In this document: positions 8,288 through 16,196 of the stretch, piece by piece
How the letters are laid out: every line of letters begins with the position of its first letter
How positions within the stretch are numbered: the first letter of the stretch is position 1
Origin: Bacillus sp. CH140a_4T
GTDB taxonomy: Bacteria > Bacillota > Bacilli > Bacillales > Bacillaceae_G
Assembly: GCF_008923725.1 (NCBI RefSeq)
Contig: NZ_WBPF01000016.1
Coordinates: 1-64,000, forward strand
DNA: 64,000 bases
Direction: 5' to 3'
The notes under the pieces: generated by a model
Database searches by the model: none
Told to the model about the DNA's origin: nothing
What the model saw: the letters and a program-made list of their open reading frames with translations, nothing else
Made by a program: the position numbers and the translations under genes

Positions 8288-8914
8288 ATGAATATGAAAA
8301 ATGAGCTTCATGTAATCTCAAATGGTCACATGTCATTCCAAGAGTTAGTGAATATAGCAATGCAAATTGAGAGTGAGATTGATTATTTGCATATTCGTGA
8401 GCGTGAGAAAAGTACGAAGGAATTGTATGAAGGTGTGGAAAGTCTTTTGAAGAAAGGCTTTCCGGCATCGAAAATAGTAATAAACGATCGAATTGATATT
8501 GCTATTTTATTAAACATTCCGCGCGTGCAGCTAGGATATCGAAGTGCAGATGTAAGGTCAGTGAAAGAAAAGTTTTCTTATTTGCATGTCGGTTATTCTG
8601 TGCATTCTTTAGAAGAGGCGATTGATGCATTTAAGAATGGAGCGGATTCACTTGTCTATGGTCATGTATTTCCGACAGATTGCAAAAAGGGTGTGTCAGC
8701 GAGAGGGCTTGAAGAAATTTCAAACATTGCAAAGTGTTTATCCATACCGATTACAGCAATTGGAGGAATTACCACGGAAAACACCGGGGATGTTCTTACT
8801 AACGGCGTCAGTGGTATTGCTGTTATGTCTGGGATTATAAGTAGTAGTAACCCGTATAACAAAGCGAAGTCTTATAAGGACTCAATAAGAAAGTGGGCGG
8901 AAAAACATGTGTAA
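8288..8914 (+). CDS. tenI: TenI, thiazole tautomerase
   Basis: A 208-residue TIM-barrel protein of the ThiE/TenI superfamily. The YGHVFPTDCKKGVSARG segment around residue 120 carries the His used by TenI to aromatise the ThiG thiazole product, and the following AIGGI and GISGIAVMSGI strands bind phosphate. A true ThiE would be expected to show a stronger HMP-PP pocket and the KPTTTK-like motif, which I do not see. Context between the importer and thiO matches the B. subtilis tenA-tenI-thiOSGFD order. Start codons at 8288 and 8294 are both possible. It overlaps thiO by eight bases. Confidence 0.88.
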   Translation: MNMKNELHVISNGHMSFQELVNIAMQIESEIDYLHIREREKSTKELYEGVESLLKKGFPASKIVINDRIDIAILLNIPRVQLGYRSADVRSVKEKFSYLHVGYSVHSLEEAIDAFKNGADSLVYGHVFPTDCKKGVSARGLEEISNIAKCLSIPITAIGGITTENTGDVLTNGVSGIAVMSGIISSSNPYNKAKSYKDSIRKWAEKHV

Positions 8915-10016
8915 GAAGTATGATGTAGCGATAATTGGCGGTGGTGTAATTGGTAGTTCAGTTGCACATTTTCTAGCAGAAAGAGGATATAAAGTAGCGA
9001 TTGTAGAGAAGCAAAGAATTGCATCTGAAGCCTCGAAAGCAGCTGCTGGTTTACTTGGGGTTCAGGCAGAATGGGATGAATATGATCCGCTATTTGAACT
9101 TGCTAGAGAAAGCCGTGCTATATTTCCACAACTTGCAGAAGTTTTACGTGAAAAAACAGGCATCGATATTGGATATGAAGAGAAAGGCATTTATCGCATT
9201 GCTCAAAATGAAAATGAGAAGGAAAGAATTCTTCGCATTATGGATTGGCAGCAGAAAACAGGTGAAGATTCTTACTTTCTAACGGGAGATCGTTTACGAG
9301 AGAAAGAGCCGTATCTATTTGAGTCAATTATAGGGGCTGTATATTATCCAAAAGATGGTCATGTTATTGCATCAGAGCTTACGAAAGCATTCGCACATTC
9401 CGCATCATTTTCGGGCGCTGATCTATATGAACAGACAGAAGTGTTTGATATTCGTATTGAAAATAATAAAGTGACTGGAATTGTGACAAGCGAAGGTATT
9501 ATCACTTGCGAGAAAGTGGTTATTGCGGGTGGCTCATGGAGTACGAAGTTACTAGGTTATTTTCACCACGAATGGGGTACATATCCAGTTAAAGGAGAAG
9601 TAGTAGCGGTAAGAAGTAGAAAACCACTTTTAAAGGCGCCTATTTTCCAAGAAAGATTTTACATTGCACCAAAGCGCGGCGGACGTTACGTAATTGGAGC
9701 AACGATGAAGCCTCATACGTTTAATAAAACTGTGCAACCGGAAAGTATTACTTCTATATTAGAGCGCGCGTATACAATATTGCCAGCTTTAAAAGAAGCA
9801 GAGTGGGAAAGCGCATGGGCAGGGTTAAGACCACAATCGAATCACGAAGCTCCTTATATGGGAGAGCATGAAGAAATAAAAGGTTTATATGCTTGTACGG
9901 GCCATTATCGAAACGGTATTTTATTAAGTCCTGTTTCCGGTCAGTATATGGCGGATTTAATAGAAGGAAAGCAGGCGAATCACTTGCTAGATTCATTGCT
10001 TTCTAAAACAGTTTAG
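8907..10016 (+). CDS. thiO: ThiO, glycine oxidase
   Basis: A 369-residue FAD-dependent DAO-family oxidase. The N-terminal Rossmann motif is AIIGGGVIGSSVAHFLAERG at residues 8-27. The C-terminal half has the GLRPQSNHEAPYMG and TGHYRNGILLSP segments typical of ThiO. It oxidises glycine to dehydroglycine (iminoacetate), one of the three inputs for the thiazole synthase ThiG. It overlaps tenI and is followed after 15 bases by thiS, so it is in the middle of the operon. Confidence 0.94.
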   Translation: MCKKYDVAIIGGGVIGSSVAHFLAERGYKVAIVEKQRIASEASKAAAGLLGVQAEWDEYDPLFELARESRAIFPQLAEVLREKTGIDIGYEEKGIYRIAQNENEKERILRIMDWQQKTGEDSYFLTGDRLREKEPYLFESIIGAVYYPKDGHVIASELTKAFAHSASFSGADLYEQTEVFDIRIENNKVTGIVTSEGIITCEKVVIAGGSWSTKLLGYFHHEWGTYPVKGEVVAVRSRKPLLKAPIFQERFYIAPKRGGRYVIGATMKPHTFNKTVQPESITSILERAYTILPALKEAEWESAWAGLRPQSNHEAPYMGEHEEIKGLYACTGHYRNGILLSPVSGQYMADLIEGKQANHLLDSLLSKTV

Positions 10017-10031
10017 AAAGGGGATGGAAGT

Positions 10032-10235
10032 TTGAATTTAAAAATTAATGGTAATCAAATTGAGGTACCAGAGAGTGTAAAAACAGTAGCTGAGTTACTT
10101 ACACATTTAGAGTTAGAAAACAGAATTGTTGTAGTAGAGCGTAATAAAGATATTTTACAAAAAGATGATCATACAGATACATCTGTTTTTGATGGAGACC
10201 AAATTGAGATTGTAACTTTCGTAGGAGGCGGTTGA
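10032..10235 (+). CDS. thiS: ThiS, sulfur carrier protein
   Basis: A 67-residue ubiquitin-like sulfur carrier ending in the diagnostic Gly-Gly (…FVGGG), which is adenylated by ThiF and converted to a thiocarboxylate. The start is TTG at 10032, preceded by AAAGGGGATGG. Its length is typical of the family. It ends three bases before the ATG of thiG. Confidence 0.93.
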   Translation: MNLKINGNQIEVPESVKTVAELLTHLELENRIVVVERNKDILQKDDHTDTSVFDGDQIEIVTFVGGG

Positions 10236-10237
10236 TT

Positions 10238-11008
10238 ATGTTAAACATTGGACCATTTTCATTTCATTCTAGACTTTTATTAGGAACAGGAAAATTCCCT
10301 GATTTTGATGTGCAGCAAAAGGCAATTGATGTATCTGAGGCTGAGATTTTAACGTTCGCAGTACGCCGTATGGATATATTTGATGCAAAGCAACCAAATT
10401 TATTAGAGAAACTTGATGTGAAAAAATATAAGTTATTACCGAATACAGCTGGAGCAAAAAATGCTGAAGAAGCTGTTCGTATTGCAAAATTAGCAAAAGC
10501 TTCAGGGCTTTGCGACATGATTAAAGTAGAAGTTATAGGTGATGATAGAACGTTATTACCTGATCCGGTAGAAACATTAAGAGCATCTGAAATGTTATTA
10601 GAAGAAGGATTCATAGTACTTCCATATACATCTGATGATGTTGTATTAGCACGTAAATTACAAGAACTAGGTGTGCATGCAATTATGCCAGGAGCATCAC
10701 CGATTGGATCAGGGCTTGGTATTGTAAATCCGTTAAATTTAAGCTTCATTATTGAACAAGCGAAAGTACCAGTTATAGTTGACGCTGGTATTGGTAGTCC
10801 AGCTGATGCAGCATTTGCGATGGAATTAGGAGCCGATGGTGTGTTATTAAATACTGCTGTGTCAGGAGCAAAAGATCCTATTAAAATGGCACAGGCAATG
10901 AAATTAGGTATTGAAGCAGGCCGTTTAGGATTTGAGGCAGGTCGTATTGCACGTAAACGTTGTGCAACAGCAAGTAGTCCTTTAGAAGGAATGAGCGTAG
11001 TTGAATAA
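10238..11008 (+). CDS. thiG: ThiG, thiazole synthase
   Basis: A 256-residue TIM-barrel enzyme that condenses DXP, dehydroglycine and ThiS-thiocarboxylate to the thiazole. Seen in sequence: the [11 protein letters not shown] start, the lysine in [10 protein letters not shown] expected to form the Schiff base with DXP, the [11 protein letters not shown] loop and the [30 protein letters not shown] phosphate-binding region, given here in pieces as GIGSPADAA and [10 protein letters not shown]. The ATG at 10238 follows AGGAGGCGG at 10223; a TTG two codons upstream is less likely. Its stop overlaps the TTG start of thiF. Confidence 0.94.
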   Translation: MLNIGPFSFHSRLLLGTGKFPDFDVQQKAIDVSEAEILTFAVRRMDIFDAKQPNLLEKLDVKKYKLLPNTAGAKNAEEAVRIAKLAKASGLCDMIKVEVIGDDRTLLPDPVETLRASEMLLEEGFIVLPYTSDDVVLARKLQELGVHAIMPGASPIGSGLGIVNPLNLSFIIEQAKVPVIVDAGIGSPADAAFAMELGADGVLLNTAVSGAKDPIKMAQAMKLGIEAGRLGFEAGRIARKRCATASSPLEGMSVVE

Positions 11009-12020
11009 TCGATATTCTCGCCAAGAATTATTTTCTCCAATTGGAGAAGAAGGGCAACGAAAGATAAGAGAAAAGCATGTACTCATTATCGGTGCAGGTG
11101 CATTAGGTAGTGCAAATGCAGAGATGTTTGTAAGAGCTGGTGTAGGCGCAGTAACGATTGTTGACCGGGATTATGTCGATTGGAGTAATTTACAAAGGCA
11201 GCAATTGTATGCAGAGAGTGATGTGGAAAATAATCTTCCGAAGGCTGTAGCGGCAAAGAAACGCCTAGAAGAGATCAATCGTGAAGTAAGAGTAGAAGCT
11301 CTCGTTCAAGACGTAACAGCTGAAGAATTAGAAGAACTCGTTACAAACGTTAATGTAATTATTGATGCAACTGATAATTTCGAAACGCGTTTCATTGTAA
11401 ATGATATAGCACAAAAACATTCTATTCCATGGATTTACGGAGCATGTGTAGGGAGTTACGGCCTTTCTTACACAATTCTTCCTAGTAAAACGCCATGTTT
11501 ATCTTGTTTATTACAATCGATTCCGCTTGGCGGGGCGACATGTGATACAGCGGGGATTATATCACCTGCTGTATCTCTCGTCGTTTCTCATCAAGTAACG
11601 GAAGCTCTTAAACTGTTAGTAGAAGATTACGAATCGCTTCGAGATGGACTTGTATCGTTTGATGTATGGAAGAATGAATATTCATGTATGAATGTGCAAA
11701 AGCTTCGTAAACACAATTGTCCTTCGTGCGGAGAGAATGCGATATACCCGTATTTAAATAAAGAAAACACATCGAAAACAGCAGTGTTATGCGGGAGAAA
11801 TACAGTTCAAATTAGACCACCTCATAAAGAAGAAATGGATTTTGAACGATACAAAGAGCTGCTGAATGATCGTGTGAATGATTTAAATGTAAACCCATAT
11901 TTATTATCATTTTCTGTGGAAGAAAAGAGATTAGTTGCTTTTAAAGATGGGCGTGTACTTGTACATGGAACGAAAGATATAAGCGAAGCAAAAACGATTT
12001 ATCATCGCTATTTTGGATAG
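11001..12020 (+). CDS. thiF: ThiF, ThiS adenylyltransferase
   Basis: A 339-residue E1-like enzyme that activates the ThiS C-terminus. The ATP-binding Rossmann loop is [15 protein letters not shown], followed by the [14 protein letters not shown] segment with the conserved Asp and Arg. Zinc-type Cys pairs are present at SCLL and CPSCG. The TTG start at 11001 overlaps the end of thiG, so translation is likely coupled. The C-terminal extension of about 90 residues after the last Cys pair is longer than in minimal ThiF/MoeB. Confidence 0.92.
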   Translation: MNNRYSRQELFSPIGEEGQRKIREKHVLIIGAGALGSANAEMFVRAGVGAVTIVDRDYVDWSNLQRQQLYAESDVENNLPKAVAAKKRLEEINREVRVEALVQDVTAEELEELVTNVNVIIDATDNFETRFIVNDIAQKHSIPWIYGACVGSYGLSYTILPSKTPCLSCLLQSIPLGGATCDTAGIISPAVSLVVSHQVTEALKLLVEDYESLRDGLVSFDVWKNEYSCMNVQKLRKHNCPSCGENAIYPYLNKENTSKTAVLCGRNTVQIRPPHKEEMDFERYKELLNDRVNDLNVNPYLLSFSVEEKRLVAFKDGRVLVHGTKDISEAKTIYHRYFG

Positions 12021-12035
12021 AAAAGGATGAGTGGG

Positions 12036-12848
12036 ATGAAAGTAAATAAAGCTTTAACAATTGCAGGATCCGATAGTGGCGGCGGTGCCGGCATTCAAGC
12101 AGATTTAAAAACATTCCAAGAGCTTGGTGTGTATGGGATGACGGCTATTACGGCAATTACTGCTCAAAACACGCTTGGCGTTCAAGGTGTATATCCAGTT
12201 CCGTTAGAAGGTATTACGGAACAGCTGAATTCAATTGGTACGGATTTAACACCAGATGCTGTGAAACTAGGAATGTTATTTAGCAGCGAAATTATTCAAA
12301 TTGTAGCAGAACATATTAATAAATTTGGCTGGAATAATATTGTGCTAGATCCTGTTATGATTGCTAAGGGCGGTGCATCATTATTACAACAAGAAGCAGT
12401 ACAAGCATTAAAAGAATATTTATTACCAGTAGCAACCGTTGTAACGCCGAATGTTCCTGAGGCAGAAGTGTTAACTGGAATGGAAATTCATAATGTTGAA
12501 GATAGTAAGGAAGCTGCGAAAGTACTGCATGAATTAGGTGCGAAATACGTGCTTATGAAGGGCGGACATGCAGAATATCAAGGTAATGAGGTAATTGATT
12601 TACTCTTTGATGGAGAAACGTTTATTGAATTTAGAAGTAAACGAATTCCTTCAAAGCAAACACACGGAAGCGGGTGCACATTTGCTTCAGCGGTTACAGC
12701 AGGACTTGCGAAAGGATACTCAATTGAAGAGGCAGTTCAAGAAGCAAAACGATTTATTAGTATAGCAATTGAAGAGCCATTAAATATTGGAAGTGGTCAT
12801 GGACCGACGAATCATTTTGCGTATAAATTGAATAGAACAAGAGCATAA
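12036..12848 (+). CDS. thiD: ThiD, hydroxymethylpyrimidine (phosphate) kinase
   Basis: A 270-residue ribokinase-fold kinase that phosphorylates HMP and HMP-P for thiamin assembly. It begins with ALTIAGSDSGGGAGIQADLK and ends with the GSGCTFASAVTAGLAKG anion-hole/catalytic region. DPVMIAKGG is also present. The ATG at 12036 is preferred, since AAGGATGAGTGG is spaced properly before it; an earlier ATG at 12027 lies inside that site. It is the last gene of the operon, with a terminator eight bases after the stop. thiC, thiE, thiM and thiL are not in this window. Confidence 0.93.
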   Translation: MKVNKALTIAGSDSGGGAGIQADLKTFQELGVYGMTAITAITAQNTLGVQGVYPVPLEGITEQLNSIGTDLTPDAVKLGMLFSSEIIQIVAEHINKFGWNNIVLDPVMIAKGGASLLQQEAVQALKEYLLPVATVVTPNVPEAEVLTGMEIHNVEDSKEAAKVLHELGAKYVLMKGGHAEYQGNEVIDLLFDGETFIEFRSKRIPSKQTHGSGCTFASAVTAGLAKGYSIEEAVQEAKRFISIAIEEPLNIGSGHGPTNHFAYKLNRTRA

Positions 12849-12855
12849 AGAAAGG

Positions 12856-12885
12856 AAAAGTCAGTTTTATAACTGGCTTTTTTTC
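12856..12885 (+). terminator. terminator of the thiamin operon
   Basis: AAAGTCAGTT and AACTGGCTTT pair around a TTAT loop, with one G-T pair, followed by a T run. Confidence 0.85.
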
Positions 12886-12887
12886 TG

Positions 12888-12916
12888 TTTACTTTTTCCA
12901 AATACAGGAGTAATAT
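12888..12916 (+). promoter_or_regulatory. sigma-A promoter of the first c-di-AMP riboswitch operon
   Basis: TTTACT at 12888-12893 and TAATAT at 12911-12916 are 17 bp apart, about 25 bases upstream of the riboswitch. Confidence 0.7.
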
Positions 12917-12939
12917 ATCAGCCAGAATACATTTTTTTG

Positions 12940-13070
12940 TAAACGCTGAGTCCAAATATAAGGAGCGGAGGAACCAATTTGTGCAGTGTCACTAGGGGTG
13001 AATCTTTCAATTTTGAAAGTAGGGCTACTCTCAAAGTCCGAATCCGACAGCTAACTTCGTAAGCGTCTTG
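12940..13070 (+). ncRNA. c-di-AMP (ydaO/yuaA) riboswitch, copy 1
   Basis: All ydaO-type landmarks are present: ACGCTGAG closing on AGCGT at 13062-13066, GGAGGAACCAA, GGGGTGAATC, GAAAGTAGGGCTACTC and CCGAATCCGACAGCTAACTTCGTAAGCG. This class binds cyclic di-AMP and normally shuts off potassium uptake and osmotic/cell-wall genes when the ligand is high. I see no convincing intrinsic terminator between the aptamer and the first gene (13071-13174), so the control mode here is unclear. Confidence 0.93.
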
Positions 13071-13174
13071 AGAGAGGACGGTGCCATGATGGATACATCA
13101 CTTCATCGATCTGATTAGTATAGGGGAATATCAATCTATGTTTGAGTTCTTTTATGCTAAGGAGGATGAGGTAC

Positions 13175-13561
13175 ATGGAATTAACACTTATTTGTGTTGG
13201 AGAAGAAAGTAAGGTAAATAGTTTAAGAGATTTAGTAGCATTTCAACATGAGTTAATTATTTTTACAGCAAATGAAGAGATAGCGGTTGAAGTTAGGAAT
13301 TGTGGGTTTGATTGGACTTATAGCTGTAGTAAGGCGCAGGATTTTACTAGTATTTGTGAGTGTATTAAGAAGGTGATTTTACTAGGGGATGAGCTTCCAA
13401 TCGTTAGTTTCTTCACAGAACACATTCGCTTTTCTTTTCGAGCACCTATTACTGTTGTTACAAGGAATAAACGATATCCAGCGAGGCTCTATGAAACAAT
13501 TGGAGCTACATTTGTCGTGTTTACGAATTGTGATAATATTTCTTTTTTATTTTTTGAATAG
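13175..13561 (+). CDS. orphan RCK-N (TrkA-N)-like small protein
   Basis: A 128-residue cytoplasmic protein. Order and spacing of its strands resemble the N-terminal nucleotide-binding RCK domain of KtrA/TrkA: a short LICVGEES start in place of GxGxxG, ELIIFTANEE in the position of the acidic strand 2, then near residues 95-115 a NKRYPARLYETIGATFVVF segment like the KtrA stretch before the ...EKIGAD turn. The glycine-rich loop is degenerate and there is no RCK-C domain, so it may not bind NAD(H)/ATP normally. AAGGAGG at 13160-13166 supports the ATG at 13175; ATG 13166 is an alternative. It lies under a c-di-AMP riboswitch, directly before the kdp region. The RCK assignment is inference from pattern and context. 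Confidence 0.6.
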   Translation: MELTLICVGEESKVNSLRDLVAFQHELIIFTANEEIAVEVRNCGFDWTYSCSKAQDFTSICECIKKVILLGDELPIVSFFTEHIRFSFRAPITVVTRNKRYPARLYETIGATFVVFTNCDNISFLFFE

Positions 13562-13577
13562 GGCGGGGGAAAAGAAG

Positions 13578-13808
13578 ATGAAGGTGTTTTTATTAGGAGA
13601 TATAGCGAATCGTTGGGCAGTATCAGTAGATCGAGTTCAAGAATTGGTGGTGCTTGATCCTATTTTTCCAAGGCCCTATATCATATTGCCATCAAAAGAC
13701 GCTTTATATTTAAAAACAGATGTTATCGAATATGAGCAGCTACATGCAGAATTGTCACAAGTTTATATTCGCGGGAGAAATTTACGTACTTTTTTACGAG
13801 GAGAATAA
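13578..13808 (+). CDS. small protein, 76 aa, HTH-like N-terminus
   Basis: A 76-residue protein starting MKVFLLGDIANRWAVS. The LGDIANRWAVSVDRVQELV segment looks like the helix-turn-helix of small MerR/excisionase-type binders, followed by YIILPSKDALYLKTDVIEYE, a short wing-like stretch. DNA binding is an inference. The ATG at 13578 follows GGCGGGGGAAAAGAAG; longer in-frame readings upstream run through the preceding gene in another frame. It is 16 bases after the RCK-like gene and before a terminator, so the two form one operon controlled by c-di-AMP riboswitch copy 1. Confidence 0.6.
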   Translation: MKVFLLGDIANRWAVSVDRVQELVVLDPIFPRPYIILPSKDALYLKTDVIEYEQLHAELSQVYIRGRNLRTFLRGE

Positions 13809-13818
13809 ATAGTGAATG

Positions 13819-13877
13819 AAAAAAGAGCGAATGCTAAGTGCAACAAGCTATGCACTTTATGTCATTCGCTCTTTTTA
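13819..13877 (+). terminator. terminator of the RCK-like/HTH-like operon
   Basis: AAAGAGCGAATG pairs with CATTCGCTCTTT across a loop that itself contains AAGTGCA/TGCACTT, giving a long two-tier hairpin ending in a T run. Confidence 0.85.
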
Positions 13878-14006
13878 TTTCGTATTTAAAAGATCATTTC
13901 TATGAAAAAGAAAGAAAAGACGAGAAAATAGATGAAAGGATATTAATAATACTCAATGTAAGCGTTTAAATAGATGGATATTTTCTTATTTTAAGTAATT
14001 TGCCTC

Positions 14007-14035
14007 TTTACAAGTGAAATATAGAGGAGTATATT
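14007..14035 (+). promoter_or_regulatory. sigma-A promoter of the kdp operon
   Basis: TTTACA at 14007-14012 and TATATT at 14030-14035 are 17 bp apart, about 40 bases before the second c-di-AMP riboswitch. 13878-14006 holds nothing else I can recognise. Confidence 0.7.
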
Positions 14036-14077
14036 TACTCTCATAAATCATTCATAAAATTTCCAAAAAAACCTAAA

Positions 14078-14205
14078 ATCGCTGAGTTCCAGAAATGGAG
14101 CGGGGGAACCAATTTTGTGCATCGTCACTTGGGGTGAATCTTTCAGTTTTGAAAGTAGGGCTACTCTTTAGGCCCGAATCCGACAGCTAACCTCGTAAGC
14201 GTTTA
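14078..14205 (+). ncRNA. c-di-AMP (ydaO/yuaA) riboswitch, copy 2, kdp leader
   Basis: The same conserved blocks occur as in copy 1: CGCTGAG, GGGGGAACCAA, GGGGTGAATC, GAAAGTAGGGCTACTC, CCCGAATCCGACAGCTAACCTCGTAAGCG. The two copies are about 1.1 kb apart in the same orientation and are near-identical in the core but diverge in stem tips. It is followed by a clear terminator at 14239-14269, so c-di-AMP is expected to terminate kdp transcription. Confidence 0.94.
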
Positions 14206-14238
14206 GAGAGGAGGTTTACTTTTTGTTGTTCATTTTTT

Positions 14239-14269
14239 GAACACTGAGTAGAGCTCAGTGTTCTTTTTT
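14239..14269 (+). terminator. expression-platform terminator before kdp
   Basis: GAACACTGAG and CTCAGTGTTC form a perfect 10-bp stem followed by seven T, between the riboswitch and the first kdp gene. Confidence 0.88.
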
Positions 14270-14314
14270 AATATTTCTATGGTAAATTTTAACAAAAGAG
14301 AGCGAGGGATAGCT

Positions 14315-14419
14315 ATGTTAGATGTTGTAATGATCGGGATTTTTGTTGTGTTAGTCGCATCGATGGCAAGTCTTGCAAGTTGGTCAGATAAAGTTGTGAA
14401 AGAAGGGAAGCAATCATGA
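14315..14419 (+). CDS. 34-aa membrane peptide at the head of the kdp operon
   Basis: An ATG at 14315 opens 34 codons that end in TGA within the ATGA overlap with kdpF. The product has one transmembrane helix (about residues 4-22) and a charged C-terminal tail (DKVVKEGKQS). It precedes KdpF, itself a 26-residue membrane peptide, so the operon encodes two consecutive single-pass peptides. The ribosome site, GAGCGAGGGAT, is weak but correctly placed. No function is known to me; a role in stabilising or regulating KdpFABC is inferred only from position and coupling. Confidence 0.6.
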   Translation: MLDVVMIGIFVVLVASMASLASWSDKVVKEGKQS

Positions 14420-14496
14420 CGATTGCCTTATCGGTTATTGTTGCAGCAATTACGGTGTACTTAGTGTATGCATTATTAAATCCGGAAAAGTTTTAA
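14416..14496 (+). CDS. kdpF: KdpF, small subunit of the K+ transporting ATPase
   Basis: A 26-residue single-pass peptide ending in YLVYALLNPEKF, the typical KdpF pattern (…YL..ALL.PE.F). KdpF stabilises the KdpABC complex in the membrane. It overlaps the upstream 34-aa peptide by four bases and is followed after 19 bases by kdpA. Confidence 0.9.
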   Translation: MTIALSVIVAAITVYLVYALLNPEKF

Positions 14497-14515
14497 TTAG
14501 GGGGAGTCATTCATT

Positions 14516-16183
14516 ATGATCTGGGTCGCAGTTGTTATTACAATGCTGTTGTTTATTCTTGTGGCAAAGCCAACGGGAATTTATTTAGAGAAAGCTTTTC
14601 AAGGTAGTAAAAAGCTAGATAAAGTATTCGGGCCTTTTGAAAAACTTATTTTTAAAATTACGGGTGTAAAAGAATACAATCAAACGTGGAAACAGTACGC
14701 ATTGTCATTAGTTTTATTAAATGGATTTATGATTGTTGTCGTATATTTCATTTTCAGACTACAAGGGGTATTGCCATTAAACCCAGCACACATTGAAGGA
14801 ATGGAGCCTACGCTCGCTTTTAATACAGCAATTAGTTTTATGGCTGATACAAATTTACAGCATTATAGCGGTGAAAATGGTTTATCTTATTTATCACAAT
14901 TAATCGGAATTACATTTTTAATGTTTGCAGCACCAGCAACGACGTTAGCACTCGTTATGGCATTTATAAGAGGGCTCGCTGGAAAAGAACTCGGTAACTT
15001 TTTCGTTGATTTTACGAGAGCATTAACGAGAGTATTTCTTCCTATCGCATTTATTGCGGCGCTAGTCTTTGTCGCACTTGGTGTACCACAAACGTTAGAC
15101 GGTGCCGTTAGGGCACAAACGATTGATGGGGCAAAGCAAAGTATATTACGCGGGCCTGTTGCATCATTCGTTTCCATTAAGGAACTTGGAAATAATGGCG
15201 GTGGATTTTTCGGAGCAAACTCTACACATCCTTTCGAAAATCCAGGACAAATGAGTAATATTTTGCAAATGATGCTTATGATGTTATTGCCAACAGCACT
15301 TCCGTTTACGTACGGACGAATGGTAGGAAATAAAAAACAAGGTCGTATCCTTTTCGTATCACTATTCATGGTGTTTCTACTAGGGTTTATAACGATTACG
15401 ACATCTGAACTACATGGAAATCCAGCGTTAAATGGAATGGGGATTGAACACATACAAGGAAGTACGGAAGGAAAGGAAGTACGATTTGGAACAGTATTTT
15501 CTTCCCTATACGCAACAGTAACGACAGCTGCTGAAACAGGAGCCGTTAATACGATGCATGATACGTTAACACCAATTGGCGGGTTAGTACCACTCGTAAA
15601 TATGATGTTAAATACAGTATACGGCGGCGTTGGAGCAGGCTTTGTGAACATTATTATGTATGCGATTATCGCAGTCTTTATATCTGGATTGATGGTTGGA
15701 CGGACGCCAGAGTTTTTAGGTAAGAAAATTGAAGGGAAGGAAATGAAATTAATTGCGGTAACGATACTATTTCATCCACTGCTTATTTTAGGGTTTTCAG
15801 CATTAGCTCTTTCAACAAGTTTAGGAACGGATGCTATCTCGCATTCCGGTTTCCACGGTTTGACGCAAGTGGTATATGAATATACATCGTCAGCTGCGAA
15901 TAACGGATCTGGATTTGAAGGATTAGCGGATAATACACCGTTTTGGAATATTACAACTGGTTTAGTTATGTTTTTAGGACGCTATTTCAGTTTAATTACG
16001 ATGCTAGCTGTTGCAGCTTCATTGAAAGAAAAGACGGTTGTACCAGAAACAGTCGGAACGTTCCGTACGGATAATAGTTTATTTGGCGGCATTTTTATCG
16101 GAACAATTGTAATTGTCGGTGCATTAACATTCTTCCCGATGTTAGTACTTGGTCCAATTGCAGAATTTCTTACATTGAAGTAA
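14516..16183 (+). CDS. kdpA: KdpA, K+-translocating subunit
   Basis: A 555-residue polytopic membrane protein, the full family length. KdpA is the channel-like subunit of the high-affinity KdpFABC P-type ATPase. Selectivity-filter-type repeats are seen at FNTAISFMADTNLQHY, GNNGGGFFGANSTHPFENP, TGAVNTMHDTLTPIGG and SSAANNGSGFEGL. GGGGAGTC precedes the ATG. It is followed after 13 bases by kdpB. The long antisense reading frames across it are codon-bias shadows. Confidence 0.96.
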   Translation: MIWVAVVITMLLFILVAKPTGIYLEKAFQGSKKLDKVFGPFEKLIFKITGVKEYNQTWKQYALSLVLLNGFMIVVVYFIFRLQGVLPLNPAHIEGMEPTLAFNTAISFMADTNLQHYSGENGLSYLSQLIGITFLMFAAPATTLALVMAFIRGLAGKELGNFFVDFTRALTRVFLPIAFIAALVFVALGVPQTLDGAVRAQTIDGAKQSILRGPVASFVSIKELGNNGGGFFGANSTHPFENPGQMSNILQMMLMMLLPTALPFTYGRMVGNKKQGRILFVSLFMVFLLGFITITTSELHGNPALNGMGIEHIQGSTEGKEVRFGTVFSSLYATVTTAAETGAVNTMHDTLTPIGGLVPLVNMMLNTVYGGVGAGFVNIIMYAIIAVFISGLMVGRTPEFLGKKIEGKEMKLIAVTILFHPLLILGFSALALSTSLGTDAISHSGFHGLTQVVYEYTSSAANNGSGFEGLADNTPFWNITTGLVMFLGRYFSLITMLAVAASLKEKTVVPETVGTFRTDNSLFGGIFIGTIVIVGALTFFPMLVLGPIAEFLTLK

Positions 16184-16196
16184 TGGAGGGTAAATA

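Noticed and set aside
10264-11040. Long minus-strand frame opposite thiG
   Set aside because: It mirrors the codon pattern of thiG, has no ribosome site, and encodes a low-complexity Ser/Asn/Ile-rich product.
13086-13118. Ten-codon leader-peptide frame after c-di-AMP riboswitch copy 1
   Set aside because: AGAGAGG precedes ATGATG, but the frame is too short to support, and AGAGAGG also occurs after copy 2 without such a frame.
13389-13577. N-terminal extension of the 76-aa HTH-like protein
   Set aside because: The extension overlaps most of the preceding gene in another frame; the ribosome site before 13578 fits the short product.
14887-15651. Long minus-strand frame opposite kdpA
   Set aside because: It is a shadow of kdpA codon usage; similar frames occur opposite kdpB. 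The kdpA product is unmistakable.
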